From: Nitrospira sp. SB0677_bin_15
Lineage (GTDB): Bacteria; Nitrospirota; Nitrospiria; Nitrospirales; UBA8639
NCBI GenBank assembly: GCA_009842645.1
Contig: VYFB01000001.1
Coordinates: 1-53,471, forward strand
Direction: 5' to 3'
Length of the DNA: 53,471 nt
Each line of letters begins with the position of its first letter. Within the stretch, counting starts at the first letter, position 1. The position numbers were made by a program, and so were the translations under genes. The notes below the pieces were generated by a model, which ran no database searches, had not been told where the DNA came from, and saw nothing but the letters and a program-made list of their open reading frames with translations. Shown here piece by piece: positions 43,107 to 52,353 of the stretch.

Positions 43107-44471
43107 ATGTCTCCCGATATCATTTACGTGATTGTTCAAAAAATCTGGTGGTTTTTGGTGGTGCTGGGCGTCCTCGTGACCTTTCACGAGTTCGGACACT
43201 TTATCGTAGCCCGGTGGGCAGGGGTCAAAGTATTGAAATTTTCCTTGGGCTTCGGCCCCAAACTCCTGAGTCGTCAAATCGGAGACACGGAATATCTCAT
43301 TTCGGCCATTCCTCTCGGCGGATACGTCAAGATGTTCGGGGAAGAGACTGGTGAGCCCGTGCCGCCGGGTGAGCGGGAACTCTCATTTTCCCACAAACCC
43401 TTATGGAAACGGACTCTCATCGTAGCGGCTGGTCCGGGGTTCAATTTTTTCCTGAGTTATCTGATTTTTTCAGCTTGGCTGGCCGTGGGCGCTCCCCTGC
43501 CCATCCCAACGTTTGCCGAACTTTCCCCCACGATCGACGCCATCAGGGCAAACTCGCCTGCCGGCCAAGCCGGGTTGCAGGTCGGGGACCGAATCACGAG
43601 AATCGACGAACGCGATATCACCACAAAAAATGAAATCTACGTCGTGGTAGCCGAAAGCGGCGGACGTTCGCTTGCCGTCGAAGTGCGCCGGGGCGATACC
43701 CTGAAAACGTTCTTGGTCACACCCGAACTCTACGATCCGGAGGACGTCGAGCACCCCCTGTACGTGATCGGCATCGAAGAGACGGCTCCCGTCGTGACAG
43801 CCGTCATGCCGGATATGCCGGCAGCCCAAGCCGGGCTCAAGGAAGGGGACCGCATCATCGAGATTCAAGGCGAGACGATTCAGACCTGGTCACAGATGAC
43901 CCGCATCATCAAGACTCATCCTCATGACTCCCTCAGCATGCAGGTTGAACGTGAGGGCGCAGTGCTCACGTTGACAATCATCCCCGAAGCGCATGAGGTC
44001 AAGGATCAGGGAATACCGACCACGATCGGAAAAATCGGCATTATGGGATCGGGGCGGTCGGTGATCCGTGCGTCCTCACCGCTCATGGCCGTGTTCCAGG
44101 GCGTAAAAGCCACGTGGGGATGGTCCGAACTCACGGTCGTCGGCATTTACAAAATGCTGACCGGAGAAATCTCCTCGAAAAACATCGGGGGGCCCATCAT
44201 GATTGCCAGCGCCTCGGGCACGGCTGCCGAGCGAGGCCTCGCCGACGTCATGTTCTTCGTGGCCATCCTGAGCATCAACCTGGGCATCCTGAATTTGTTG
44301 CCGATTCCCGTCCTGGACGGCGGCCACCTGTTCTTCTTCGCCTGCGAAGCGATCCTGGGCCGTCCGCTGGCCGAACGGCAGCGCGAATTCACTCAACAGG
44401 TAGGGATCGTCCTGCTCTTCGGGATCATGATTTTCGCGTTTTTCAACGACATCCAACGCTTGCTGCAATAG
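43107..44471 (+). CDS. rseP: Site-2 membrane metalloprotease RseP
   Basis: RseP cleaves anti-sigma factors and signal-peptide remnants within the membrane. The 454-residue product has the zinc motif HEFGHF near residue 27, an N-terminal membrane helix, two PDZ domains (about 115-190 and 205-285, each with an AGLxxGDRI motif) and the second active-site motif NLLPIPVLDGGH near residue 397. The ATG at 43107 gives the family N-terminus; the longer open frame overlaps dxr. The order dxr-rseP is common. Confidence 0.94.
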   Translation: MSPDIIYVIVQKIWWFLVVLGVLVTFHEFGHFIVARWAGVKVLKFSLGFGPKLLSRQIGDTEYLISAIPLGGYVKMFGEETGEPVPPGERELSFSHKPLWKRTLIVAAGPGFNFFLSYLIFSAWLAVGAPLPIPTFAELSPTIDAIRANSPAGQAGLQVGDRITRIDERDITTKNEIYVVVAESGGRSLAVEVRRGDTLKTFLVTPELYDPEDVEHPLYVIGIEETAPVVTAVMPDMPAAQAGLKEGDRIIEIQGETIQTWSQMTRIIKTHPHDSLSMQVEREGAVLTLTIIPEAHEVKDQGIPTTIGKIGIMGSGRSVIRASSPLMAVFQGVKATWGWSELTVVGIYKMLTGEISSKNIGGPIMIASASGTAAERGLADVMFFVAILSINLGILNLLPIPVLDGGHLFFFACEAILGRPLAERQREFTQQVGIVLLFGIMIFAFFNDIQRLLQ

Positions 44472-44709
44472 TCCCGCTGTCGGGTTACGCTACGCGAACC
44501 CGACCTACGTGGCTGATCAGGGGGGATGAGTTGTTGTAGGTCGGATTAGCGTAGCGTAATCCGACGGTTTTGCAGACCCCCCTTATCAGGGAGGAGAGGA
44601 TCTGCCGTCCCCCTGAAAAGGGGGATTGAGGGGGTTGTCTTTCAAAAACGAACGGGAGCGTGAAGTCGAAGGGGATGAGTGAACATACACCTTAAGGACG
44701 ACATCGAAT
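44472..44709. repeat. Repeat cluster between rseP and proS
   Basis: GTCGGGTTACG/CGAACCCGACCTACG (44479-44509), GTAGGTCGGATTAGCGTAGC/GTAATCCGAC (44535-44565), and a CCCCCTGAAAAGGGGG hairpin near 44610-44626. The final part holds an AAGGA ribosome site about 12 nt before proS. No gene is visible. Confidence 0.6.
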
Positions 44710-46431
44710 ATGCGAACAAGCCAACTGTTTATTCCGACACTCCGGCAAACCCCCGGCGAGGCTGAAGTCGTCAGCCACCGGCTCATGTTGCGCGCCGGCA
44801 TGATCCGAAAGGTCGCGGCCGGAATCTACACCTATCTTCCGTTGGGCCTGCGCGTTGTCAAAAAAATTGAATCTATCATTCGCCAGGAAATGAATCGCGC
44901 CGGGGCGCAGGAGTTGTTGATGCCGATCCTTTCTCCGGCGGAATTGTGGCGGGAAACCGGACGATGGGATTTTTACGGCAAGGAATTGCTTCGATGCCAG
45001 GACCGGCACGATCGCGATTTTTGCTTCGGCCCCACGCATGAGGAAGTCATCACGGACCTCTTCCGGCGCGAGATCCGCTCCTATCGGCAACTCCCCATGA
45101 ACTGCTACCAAATCCAAACCAAGTTCCGCGATGAAATCCGTCCTCGTTTCGGTTTGATGCGCGGGCGCGAATTCGTCATGAAAGACGCCTACAGTTTCGA
45201 TGCCGATGAAGAAAATGCGCGCCTCAGCTATCAGAAAATGTATGACGCCTACGAGCGGATCTTTACACGTTGCGGTCTCAAATTCCGTGCGGTTGAAGCG
45301 GACAACGGATTGATCGGCGGCAGCATGTCGCACGAATTCATGGTCCTGGCCGATACCGGAGAAGAAACGATCGTGTACGACGAAGGAGGGTCCTATGCCG
45401 CCAACGTCGAGTTGGCGGAAACACCGCCTCCGGCCGAAGAAGACGATGCCGCCCCGCTCGTCCTCGAAGCCGTGCAGACCCCGGGGACCAAAACCGTTGA
45501 GGAAGTCTGCGCCTTTTTGAAGGTTTCACCGGATCGTCTCGTCAAAACCCTCCTCTACCAGACACCGGCCGGCGGCGTCATCGCGATCCTGATTCGCGGC
45601 GACCATGAGGCGAATGAAATCAAAATCAATCGTTTCCTGGGAACGACGGAAATCACGCTGGCAAGTGCGGAGACCGTGAATGCCATATCGTCCGCACCGG
45701 TCGGCTTCGCCGGACCCGTCGGGCTCACGGGCGTCCGTATCATTGCGGACCACGCGGTCAAGGCCATGCGGAATTTTGTCGTCGGCGGAAACAAAAGCGA
45801 TACCCACCTGGTCAATGCAAACTGGAATCGGGATTTTGCGGTCGAAGCATTTTTCGATCTGCGCCAAGCCCGAGCCGGCGACCAGTCCCCTCGAAGCGAT
45901 AACCGGCTACAGGAAGCCAAGGGCATCGAAGTCGGCCACGTCTTTCTATTAGGGACCAAGTACAGTCAAGCGATGAATGCGACGTTTCTGGATGCGAACG
46001 GGCAGGAAACACCGGCAATCATGGGATGCTACGGTATCGGCGTCAGCAGGACCGCGGCCGCGTCCATCGAACAGAACCATGACGACAAAGGCATGATATG
46101 GCCCGTGCCCATTGCGCCGTTCCACGTTCATCTCTTGCCGGTGACCGCCTCGGAGCAGGTCATCCAAACAGCCGGCATGTTGTATGACGCGTGTCTCGAT
46201 GCCGGCGTGGAAGTCTTATGGGACGACCGCGACGAACGAGCCGGCGTCAAATTCAACGACGCCGATCTGATTGGGGCCCCATTTCACGTCACCATCGGCG
46301 ACCGGGGCCTGAAGCAAGGCGTGGTCGAACTCAAGCAACGCAATACCGGAGAAGTGGTGCAACTCGGGCCGGCTGACGTCATTCCCCACGTGCAAAGCCT
46401 GCTGTCCTCCTACGATCTTCCAATCGGGTAA
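44710..46431 (+). CDS. proS: Prolyl-tRNA synthetase, bacterial type with editing domain
   Basis: ProRS charges tRNA-Pro. The 573-residue class II enzyme has motif 1 around LMLRAGMIRKVAAGIYTYLP, motif 2 around RPRFGLMRGREFVMKDAYSF, the INS editing domain (about 235-385) with LVKTLLYQTPAGGVI, and motif 3 with GCYGIGVSRTAAASIEQ. A C-terminal anticodon domain follows (EVLWDDRDERAGVKFNDADL). Length is normal for the bacterial type. Confidence 0.95.
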   Translation: MRTSQLFIPTLRQTPGEAEVVSHRLMLRAGMIRKVAAGIYTYLPLGLRVVKKIESIIRQEMNRAGAQELLMPILSPAELWRETGRWDFYGKELLRCQDRHDRDFCFGPTHEEVITDLFRREIRSYRQLPMNCYQIQTKFRDEIRPRFGLMRGREFVMKDAYSFDADEENARLSYQKMYDAYERIFTRCGLKFRAVEADNGLIGGSMSHEFMVLADTGEETIVYDEGGSYAANVELAETPPPAEEDDAAPLVLEAVQTPGTKTVEEVCAFLKVSPDRLVKTLLYQTPAGGVIAILIRGDHEANEIKINRFLGTTEITLASAETVNAISSAPVGFAGPVGLTGVRIIADHAVKAMRNFVVGGNKSDTHLVNANWNRDFAVEAFFDLRQARAGDQSPRSDNRLQEAKGIEVGHVFLLGTKYSQAMNATFLDANGQETPAIMGCYGIGVSRTAAASIEQNHDDKGMIWPVPIAPFHVHLLPVTASEQVIQTAGMLYDACLDAGVEVLWDDRDERAGVKFNDADLIGAPFHVTIGDRGLKQGVVELKQRNTGEVVQLGPADVIPHVQSLLSSYDLPIG

Positions 46432-46550
46432 CCGTCGTCCCGCGGTCATTTGCTCCGGAATCACAGATTACCAAATTGACAATAGAAAGGACTGGATGAT
46501 ACGTTTACTCGGATTGCACTCATCATTGCTGCAACAAACGGATTATAGGT

Positions 46551-47006
46551 ATGATTACGCAAATGAACGTGCGTGGGTTGTTGTTTGACCCTTATAATAA
46601 CGCCTATATCGTCATCCTTCGGGATGAGGAAAACTCCGATATGCTTCCGATTTGGGTCGGGAAATCCGAGGCGAGCGCCATCAGTTTTGCTTTGGAGAAC
46701 GTAGCCCCGCCACGTCCCATGACGCACGATTTGATGAAGTCGATTCTGGACAACGTGGATGCCAAAATCTTGAGCGCCGTGGTCACTGACTTAAAAGATA
46801 ATACGTACTATGCCAAGATTCATCTCTGGTACGGCGATTCGGAATATTCGATCGATTCAAGGCCCAGTGACGCCATAGCCTTGGCGCTGCGTGCCGAAGC
46901 CCCAATTTTTACCAAGGAGGAAGTCCTGCAAAAACAGAATTCCGAGGAATTGGAGCGATGGCTCGAAAATTTAAAGCCTGAGGATTTCGGCAAATCCGAG
47001 ACGTAG
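46551..47006 (+). CDS. Bifunctional nuclease-family protein (DUF151), copy 1
   Basis: A 151-residue protein of the DUF151/BFN family: MRGLLFDPYNNAYIVILRDE near the N-terminus, LPIWVGKSEASAIS, VAPPRPMTHDLM and [19 protein letters not shown]. Plant and some bacterial members have been reported as nucleases; the role here is not known. A second, similar gene follows after 35 nt. The C-terminal 25 residues differ between the copies. Confidence 0.85.
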   Translation: MITQMNVRGLLFDPYNNAYIVILRDEENSDMLPIWVGKSEASAISFALENVAPPRPMTHDLMKSILDNVDAKILSAVVTDLKDNTYYAKIHLWYGDSEYSIDSRPSDAIALALRAEAPIFTKEEVLQKQNSEELERWLENLKPEDFGKSET

Positions 47007-47041
47007 CACTTGATAAACGAACCCCGTTGTTCACCATAGTT

Positions 47042-47506
47042 ATGAACGTGGAACAAAATACAAACCTCGTCCCGTTAAAAGTTCACGGAGTGCTGGTTGA
47101 TCCCAATACGGATACCCAGATCGTCGTCCTCCGCGACGAAACCAACGCCGACGTGCTTCCCATTTGGGTGGGCACGGCCGAAGGCACGTCCATTCGCCTG
47201 GCCTTGGAAGACGTGGTTCCACCCAGACCGATGAGTCACGACTTGATTACGAGTCTCTCCACTCACTTGGGTATGAAAATCTCTCAGGTCGTGGTGACGG
47301 ACGTCCAAAACAACACGTACTACGCCACGGTGCACGTGTCTTTGAATGGACTCGAACGAACGGTGGATTCCCGGCCGAGCGATGCTATCGCCCTGGCCCT
47401 GAGGGCCAAGTGTCCGATTTACGTGACACAGGACGTTCTCAAAAGAAGATCCGGTGACAACCTGGATGCGTGGCTGGCTAAACTCGAACACAAAGAATCG
47501 CAATAA
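47042..47506 (+). CDS. Bifunctional nuclease-family protein (DUF151), copy 2
   Basis: A 154-residue paralogue of the preceding gene. Shared landmarks include [42 protein letters not shown] and [20 protein letters not shown]. The ATG at 47042 fits the family; an upstream TTG in frame is less likely. It ends just before rplM and may share its transcript. The two copies could form a heteromer or have split functions (inference). Confidence 0.85.
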   Translation: MNVEQNTNLVPLKVHGVLVDPNTDTQIVVLRDETNADVLPIWVGTAEGTSIRLALEDVVPPRPMSHDLITSLSTHLGMKISQVVVTDVQNNTYYATVHVSLNGLERTVDSRPSDAIALALRAKCPIYVTQDVLKRRSGDNLDAWLAKLEHKESQ

Positions 47507-47525
47507 CCTGACTGGAGAATCACTG

Positions 47526-47951
47526 ATGCGCAGCTTTCAAGCCAAACCCCACGAGATCGACAGAAAATGGTATATCCTGGACGCCAAGGGCATCCCGCTC
47601 GGTCGCTTGGCGACTCAAGCCGCCACGCTGCTCCGGGGCAAGCATAAACCGACGTTCACGCCCAACGTGGATACCGGCGATCACGTGATCGTGATCAATG
47701 CCGAAGCGATTCGGTTGACCGGGAAAAAATTGAAGGATAAAACGTATTATCACCATACCGGATATCCCGGCGGGATCAAATCCATCACCGCCGAGCATCT
47801 CTTGAAAAAGGCCCCCACGGAAATCGTGTCCAAAGCCATTCAGGGCATGCTTCCGCATAACCCATTAGGGAAAAAAATGGCTAAAAAGTTGCGCGTCTAC
47901 GCAGGAACGGAACACCCGCACGTCGCGCAACGTCCGGAGCCTTGGTCATAA
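47526..47951 (+). CDS. rplM: 50S ribosomal protein L13
   Basis: A 141-residue L13. Diagnostic runs are [37 protein letters not shown] and a KGMLPHNP-like [12 protein letters not shown]. The ATG at 47526 has GGAG about 9 nt upstream; the open frame beginning inside the DUF151 gene is not used. Followed by rpsI in the usual order. Confidence 0.97.
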   Translation: MRSFQAKPHEIDRKWYILDAKGIPLGRLATQAATLLRGKHKPTFTPNVDTGDHVIVINAEAIRLTGKKLKDKTYYHHTGYPGGIKSITAEHLLKKAPTEIVSKAIQGMLPHNPLGKKMAKKLRVYAGTEHPHVAQRPEPWS

Positions 47952-47975
47952 CCCCTTCGCTAAAGGAACCTACCG

Positions 47976-48368
47976 ATGATCAGTCAACGACACTATGCTA
48001 CGGGAAAACGTAAATATGCGATCGCCCGAGCCTGGATCGAACCGGGTCCTCCGGATATTACGGTCAACGGCCGAACGCTCGACCACTATTTCACCCTGCT
48101 TGCGCATCGCATTCAGGTCGAAACACCGCTTGAATTGACGAATACCAGGGGACAATTTCGCATCAAAGCCTCGGTCTGCGGTGGAGGCGGCGCCGGACAG
48201 GCAGGAGCCCTTCGCCACGCCATAGCCAAAGCCCTGGTGAAAGCAAACCCGGATTTTCGCGCGACGCTCAAGAAAGAAGGCTTGCTGACTCGCGACCCCA
48301 GGGTGAAAGAAAGGAAAAAATACGGGCAAAAAGGCGCTCGAAGCCGGTTCCAATATTCCAAGCGTTAA
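47976..48368 (+). CDS. rpsI: 30S ribosomal protein S9
   Basis: A 130-residue S9 with the N-terminal YATGKRKYAIARAWIEPG, the GGGGAGQAGALRHAIAKAL core and the invariant C-terminal SKR that reaches the ribosomal P site. It forms an operon with rplM and ends 23 nt before a strong terminator. Confidence 0.97.
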   Translation: MISQRHYATGKRKYAIARAWIEPGPPDITVNGRTLDHYFTLLAHRIQVETPLELTNTRGQFRIKASVCGGGGAGQAGALRHAIAKALVKANPDFRATLKKEGLLTRDPRVKERKKYGQKGARSRFQYSKR

Positions 48369-48391
48369 CCACGCGAACGTTTCAAGACAGT

Positions 48392-48433
48392 GACGAAAAA
48401 AGGGAAGGCTTCTATGCCTTCCCTTTTTTCGTC
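48392..48433 (+). terminator. Rho-independent terminator after rplM-rpsI
   Basis: A perfect 18-bp stem (GACGAAAAAAGGGAAGGC and its complement) around a 6-nt loop TTCTAT. The A-run and T-run are in the stem arms, so it can work on either strand. It separates rpsI from argC. Confidence 0.9.
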
Positions 48434-48446
48434 CGGACGAACAACC

Positions 48447-49514
48447 ATGCGTCTCACTCGATTCAAAGTAGCCGTACTGGGAGCCAGTGGATATACGGGC
48501 GGAGAACTCCTCCGCCTATTGGACGGTCACCCGTACGTCACGGTTACCCACGTGACTGCGGATAAATCCGCCGGCCTGCCAGTGACCTCCCTGTTCCCCC
48601 ACCTCGAAACGTTCCATGAGTTCCGTTTTGCGCCACTGGACGTTGAACCCATCCTGAAAAAGATCGACGTGGTGTTTTCATGCCTGCCGCACACGAAAGC
48701 CATGGAGCCGGTGGCAGCCTGCGTCCGGGCCAAAACCCTGGTGATCGACCTGAGCGCCGACTTTCGGCTAACAGAGACAAAAACCTATGAACAATGGTAC
48801 GGCACCACGCATACAGCACCCGCGTTGCTCAAAAGAGCGGTGTACGGGCTTCCGGAACTTCATCGAACGCGAATCCGGCGCGCGAGACTGGTTGCCGCAC
48901 CGGGTTGCTACCCGACGGCAGCCATTCTGCAGTTGGCGCCGTTACTGGCCCATCGGATGATTCAAGCAGGCACCATTGTCGTCGATGCCAAGTCCGGCAT
49001 TTCAGGGGCAGGACGAAGCCCTGGCCTGCCCTATCATTTTCCGGAAGCGCATGACTCACTGACGGCCTACGGCATCGCCCGGCACCGTCACACGCCTGAA
49101 ATTGAACAGGAACTGAACCGGCTCATGGACAGTACAGGGAAAGGGAAGCGCGCGCGCGTTCTCTTTGCGCCTCACCTGATCCCGATGAATCGGGGGCTCC
49201 TGAGTACAGCCTATGCCAAACTCCGGACCCCGCTCACGAACGATGCCGCCACGATGCTGTACAAGAATTTTTATGCGAACGAACGTTTTGTCAGAATCCG
49301 GGAAACCTCGACGGCCCTCAGTCCCATCCACGTTCGAGGGTCGAATTTTTGTGATATCGGCGCGTTTGTGGATGAACGCACAAACCACGTCATCACCGTG
49401 TCAACCCTGGACAACCTGGTCAAAGGTGCGGCCGGCCAAGCCATCCAATCCATGAACCTGATGCTGGGATTTCCGGAAGAGACGGCGCTGACGGCACCGG
49501 GCATTTTCCCGTAG
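48447..49514 (+). CDS. argC: N-acetyl-gamma-glutamyl-phosphate reductase ArgC
   Basis: ArgC reduces N-acetylglutamyl phosphate to the semialdehyde in arginine synthesis. The 355-residue protein has the Rossmann motif VLGASGYTGGELLRLL near residue 10, the catalytic Cys in AAPGCYPTAAIL near residue 155, and GISGAGRSP. I choose the ATG at 48447; the frame upstream is the terminator. argJ follows after a repeat. Confidence 0.95.
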   Translation: MRLTRFKVAVLGASGYTGGELLRLLDGHPYVTVTHVTADKSAGLPVTSLFPHLETFHEFRFAPLDVEPILKKIDVVFSCLPHTKAMEPVAACVRAKTLVIDLSADFRLTETKTYEQWYGTTHTAPALLKRAVYGLPELHRTRIRRARLVAAPGCYPTAAILQLAPLLAHRMIQAGTIVVDAKSGISGAGRSPGLPYHFPEAHDSLTAYGIARHRHTPEIEQELNRLMDSTGKGKRARVLFAPHLIPMNRGLLSTAYAKLRTPLTNDAATMLYKNFYANERFVRIRETSTALSPIHVRGSNFCDIGAFVDERTNHVITVSTLDNLVKGAAGQAIQSMNLMLGFPEETALTAPGIFP

Positions 49515-49736
49515 GGGCGATGATCATTCATACGAAATCCCGATTCGTCATTCCCGCGCACGCGGGAATCCAGTGTCTTTCTCCTTTCGAACAGAAGAAA
49601 AAGCAAAGACCCTGGATTCGTCCCCGACATCTTTAATCGGGGATCCAGTTTATATGATCGGGAATGACGGATTGGTGCGATGCAGGCCATTTTCATGCCT
49701 TAATAAGCAAGCCGCAAGCCTGCATTGGGGTTCCCC
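49515..49736. repeat. Palindromic repeat between argC and argJ
   Basis: About 49548-49671: GTCATTCCCGCGCACGCGGG and AATCCAG on the left, CCTGGATTCGTCCCCGAC, AATCGGGGATCCAG and GATCGGGAATGAC on the right. Same family as 41.8 kb. No gene is visible. Confidence 0.7.
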
Positions 49737-50948
49737 ATGAACGCGAACAAGATCAAAGGCGGTGTTACGGCCCCGAACGGTTTTCTGGCCGCCGGCATTC
49801 ACGCCGGCATTAAACCGGCTCCACTGCCGGACCTCGCCCTGATAACGTCAACTTATCCCGGTATTATGGCAGGAATGTTGACACAAAACCGGATTGTGGC
49901 ACCTCCCGTCATTTTGTGTCAGCGGCAACTCAAAAAACACACGGGACAAGCCATTATCGTGAACAGCGGAAACGCCAATGCGCTAACCGGGACACAGGGG
50001 ATGGATGACGCCCTGGAAATGCGCAAACTCGTGGCAACAGCCTTACGTTTTCCCATGTCATCGGTGTTTGTGGGATCGACGGGAATCATAGGCCACCCGC
50101 TACCGATGCCCGCCATCCGTGAAGCCGTCCCTCCTCTCATCCGGCTACTGAGCCGGTCCGGTCACAAGCTGGCGTCACAAGCCATCATGACGACGGACAC
50201 CAGACCGAAAGAGATTGCCGTGCAGGCCCGGATAGGAGGACGGCTTGTGACGATCGGCGGGATGGCCAAAGGCTCCGGCATGATTCATCCCGATATGGCC
50301 ACCATGCTGGCCTATCTCACCACCGATGCGGCAATTGCGCCTCGGGCGCTGCAAGCCGCATTGACGCAAGCCGTAAACGAAACCTTCAATTGCATCTCGG
50401 TCGATGGAGACACCAGCACGAATGACACGGTGCTGTGCCTTGCCAACGGACGCGCCGGGAATGCGACCATTCAGACTTGTACGCCCCAATGGATCGCGTT
50501 CTCCGCCTTGTTGCACGAGGCATGCCTGTCGCTTGCGCTTCAAATTTGCCGGGATGGAGAGGGATGCACCAAAATTGTCGAGATCATCGTACGGGGCACG
50601 CGAAGCAATCGCGAAGCAAAGAAAATCGCGCAAACCATTGCGACGTCGCCCCTGGTGAAAACCGCGGTTTTTGGCGAAGACCCCAACTGGGGGCGAATCG
50701 TGGCAGCCGCTGGCCGGGCCGGCGTGAAGTTCAATCCTGCCAGGATCGACTTGGCATTCGACAAGACCCGGGTGGTGTACAACGGTCAATCAGTCGGAGA
50801 CCGGGCCGACAACCAAGCCCAACGAATCATGCGAAAAAAACAATACGTCATGACGCTCTCATTGGGAAATCATCCGGGTTGCGCCAGAGTCTGGACTACG
50901 GACCTGACCTACGAATACGTGCGGATCAACGCTTCCTATACCACGTAG
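49737..50948 (+). CDS. argJ: Glutamate N-acetyltransferase / amino-acid acetyltransferase ArgJ
   Basis: ArgJ recycles the acetyl group from N-acetylornithine to glutamate. The 403-residue proenzyme self-cleaves before the nucleophilic Thr, seen in HPDMATMLAYLTTDA near residue 185. Other marks are VNSGNANALTG, GSTGIIG and the C-terminal GEDPNWGRIVAAAGRAGV. The ATG at 49737 is preferred over an in-frame TTG 12 nt upstream. Whether it is mono- or bifunctional cannot be told. Confidence 0.94.
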   Translation: MNANKIKGGVTAPNGFLAAGIHAGIKPAPLPDLALITSTYPGIMAGMLTQNRIVAPPVILCQRQLKKHTGQAIIVNSGNANALTGTQGMDDALEMRKLVATALRFPMSSVFVGSTGIIGHPLPMPAIREAVPPLIRLLSRSGHKLASQAIMTTDTRPKEIAVQARIGGRLVTIGGMAKGSGMIHPDMATMLAYLTTDAAIAPRALQAALTQAVNETFNCISVDGDTSTNDTVLCLANGRAGNATIQTCTPQWIAFSALLHEACLSLALQICRDGEGCTKIVEIIVRGTRSNREAKKIAQTIATSPLVKTAVFGEDPNWGRIVAAAGRAGVKFNPARIDLAFDKTRVVYNGQSVGDRADNQAQRIMRKKQYVMTLSLGNHPGCARVWTTDLTYEYVRINASYTT

Positions 50949-51253
50949 GCCGGGTTAGCCCTGCCTGTCCTGAGCGTAGTCGAAGGAAGCTTGTCGAAGG
51001 GCGTAACCAGACCTACACACCGCCTCTTGATACGAGCAGCAGTACACGAGGGGCTTGAAACTGTTGCGAAAAAGTGTAAAATTGTAGCCTAACCTACATC
51101 TTGTAGACTAACTGAATGTTTCAATTGAGACACGGCTACAGGTTGTGGTAGAAGTCGATTCAAGGCAGGTCAGATCAGCGAAACGTCGGGAATGACAGAT
51201 AAATACAAAAGCAAAGTCTTGGACTCTTATAGATTGTCTGGGGCCCCTATCAA
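50949..51253. other. 305-nt gap upstream of the rlpA-like gene
   Basis: The first 70 nt are a repeat copy (GGGTTAGCC, CCTGTCCTGAGCGTAGTCGA, GAAGGGCGTAACCAGACCTA). A predicted promoter follows at 51055-51082. The next 170 nt are A/T-richer, with GTAGCCTAACCTACATCTTG and a CGTCGGGAATGACAG repeat arm near 51183. No open frame with a ribosome site was found, so this is a long leader or a small untranslated RNA at most. Confidence 0.5.
51055..51082 (+). promoter_or_regulatory. Predicted sigma-70 promoter upstream of the rlpA-like gene
   Basis: TTGAAA (51055-51060), a 16-nt spacer and TAAAAT (51077-51082), each 5 of 6 to consensus. The start would be near 51089, leaving a leader of about 165 nt. 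Confidence 0.45.
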
Positions 51254-51955
51254 ATGCAGACACAGTTGATCCGTCGCCACCCAAGCCTTCTTCTCCTCAT
51301 CGTCCTGCTGCTCCCCGGCTGTACGGTCGTGAAAACAACCTATGACGTTGTTGCCGGCACCGTTAAAGGGACGTACAAACTGATCAAAGGGGCTTATACC
51401 GTCACAACCGAAACCGCCAAAATCACCTACAAGATCGGCAAATTTACGTTCGAGGTCGTACGGGCTCCACTCGACTGGCCCCTGACTCGTAACGTGATCG
51501 AAACGATCGACGGGTTGCCGGTTAAGGAAGCCATTCGACAAGGCCGGGTCAAATGGTCGCCATACGTCGTGAAAGGCAGACGCTACGTGCCCATGAACGT
51601 CAGGCAGGCACAACGCTATGAAGAAACGGGAATCGCGTCATGGTACGGGGAAGAAACCCGTCGGCAACAAGGAGGGCACATGACCGCGAACGGCGAAGCA
51701 TTTAATCCCATGGGCTTGACCGCCGCCCATAAATACCTGCCGTTACCGATCAACGTCGAAGTGACGAACTTGGGAAACGGTCAATCGATTATCGTTCGAG
51801 TCAATGATCGTGGCCCCTTCCCCAGTATCAATAATCCGAATTCCGGAAAGCGCATTATCGACTTGAGTTATGGCGCTGCCAAAAGACTGGGGTTCCACAA
51901 AAAGGGGTTAGCCAGGGTCCGCGTCAAAGTCATCCCCGTTCAGGCCCAAACGTAG
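51254..51955 (+). CDS. rlpA: RlpA-like septal-ring lipoprotein
   Basis: RlpA proteins are outer-membrane lipoproteins, some of which cleave naked glycan strands of peptidoglycan. The leader LLLLIVLLLPGC has a lipobox with Cys at about residue 23. Residues about 125-225 are the double-psi beta-barrel with GIASWYGEE, ANGEAFNPMGLTAAHKYLPL, RVNDRGPF and IDLSYGAAKRLG. Between them, residues 25-70 form alternating hydrophobic/Thr-Lys strands (VVAGTVKGTYKLIKGAYTVT) of unknown role. There is no C-terminal SPOR domain. Confidence 0.85.
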   Translation: MQTQLIRRHPSLLLLIVLLLPGCTVVKTTYDVVAGTVKGTYKLIKGAYTVTTETAKITYKIGKFTFEVVRAPLDWPLTRNVIETIDGLPVKEAIRQGRVKWSPYVVKGRRYVPMNVRQAQRYEETGIASWYGEETRRQQGGHMTANGEAFNPMGLTAAHKYLPLPINVEVTNLGNGQSIIVRVNDRGPFPSINNPNSGKRIIDLSYGAAKRLGFHKKGLARVRVKVIPVQAQT

Positions 51956-51997
51956 ACACCTTTCCCGCGGGATTCCGAAACGCTGAACGTCCGTTCG

Positions 51998-52339
51998 TCA
52001 GCATTCATCCTTGGTCTCGAGCGCTTTGCATGCTCCGAACACCGTCATCAGGATGATTCCACGACGCGCGGCTGTTCGGCTCCGATACCGTAACCGGGCG
52101 GGACGTTTCTGGCTCTCCCGGACAACGACTGGTGCCGGGATAGCATTCGGCGGTTCAGCCGTCGCCTCCTTGGGCCGGACGCTCTCAAAAACAGGTGAAG
52201 AGAGAGACGTCTCCTGAATGCTCAATTCTTCCTGATACCGCGTATAGCGTTCGATCTGCTCCCGCAACCAACTTCCGACGGAGGCAATGAACCAGACCAA
52301 CAACACGATTCCAAGAAAGACAAATGCCTCGACGGTCAT
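51998..52339 (-). CDS. Small single-pass membrane protein downstream of floA
   Basis: A 113-residue product with one N-terminal helix (MTVEAFVFLGIVLLVWFIAS) followed by an amphipathic and then a basic tail (RPARLRYRSRTAARR). The ATG at 52339 has GGGAGG 7 nt upstream; the start region abuts the floA stop. No family is recognised. The position behind floA suggests a partner of the flotillin, where other genomes often have an NfeD protein (inference). Confidence 0.6.
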   Translation of the reverse strand: MTVEAFVFLGIVLLVWFIASVGSWLREQIERYTRYQEELSIQETSLSSPVFESVRPKEATAEPPNAIPAPVVVRESQKRPARLRYRSRTAARRGIILMTVFGACKALETKDEC

Positions 52340-52353
52340 GCCATTGCCTCCCG

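Noticed and set aside
50949-51253. A tRNA or known small RNA
   Set aside because: No cloverleaf or conserved tRNA boxes were found, and the hairpins belong to dispersed repeats.
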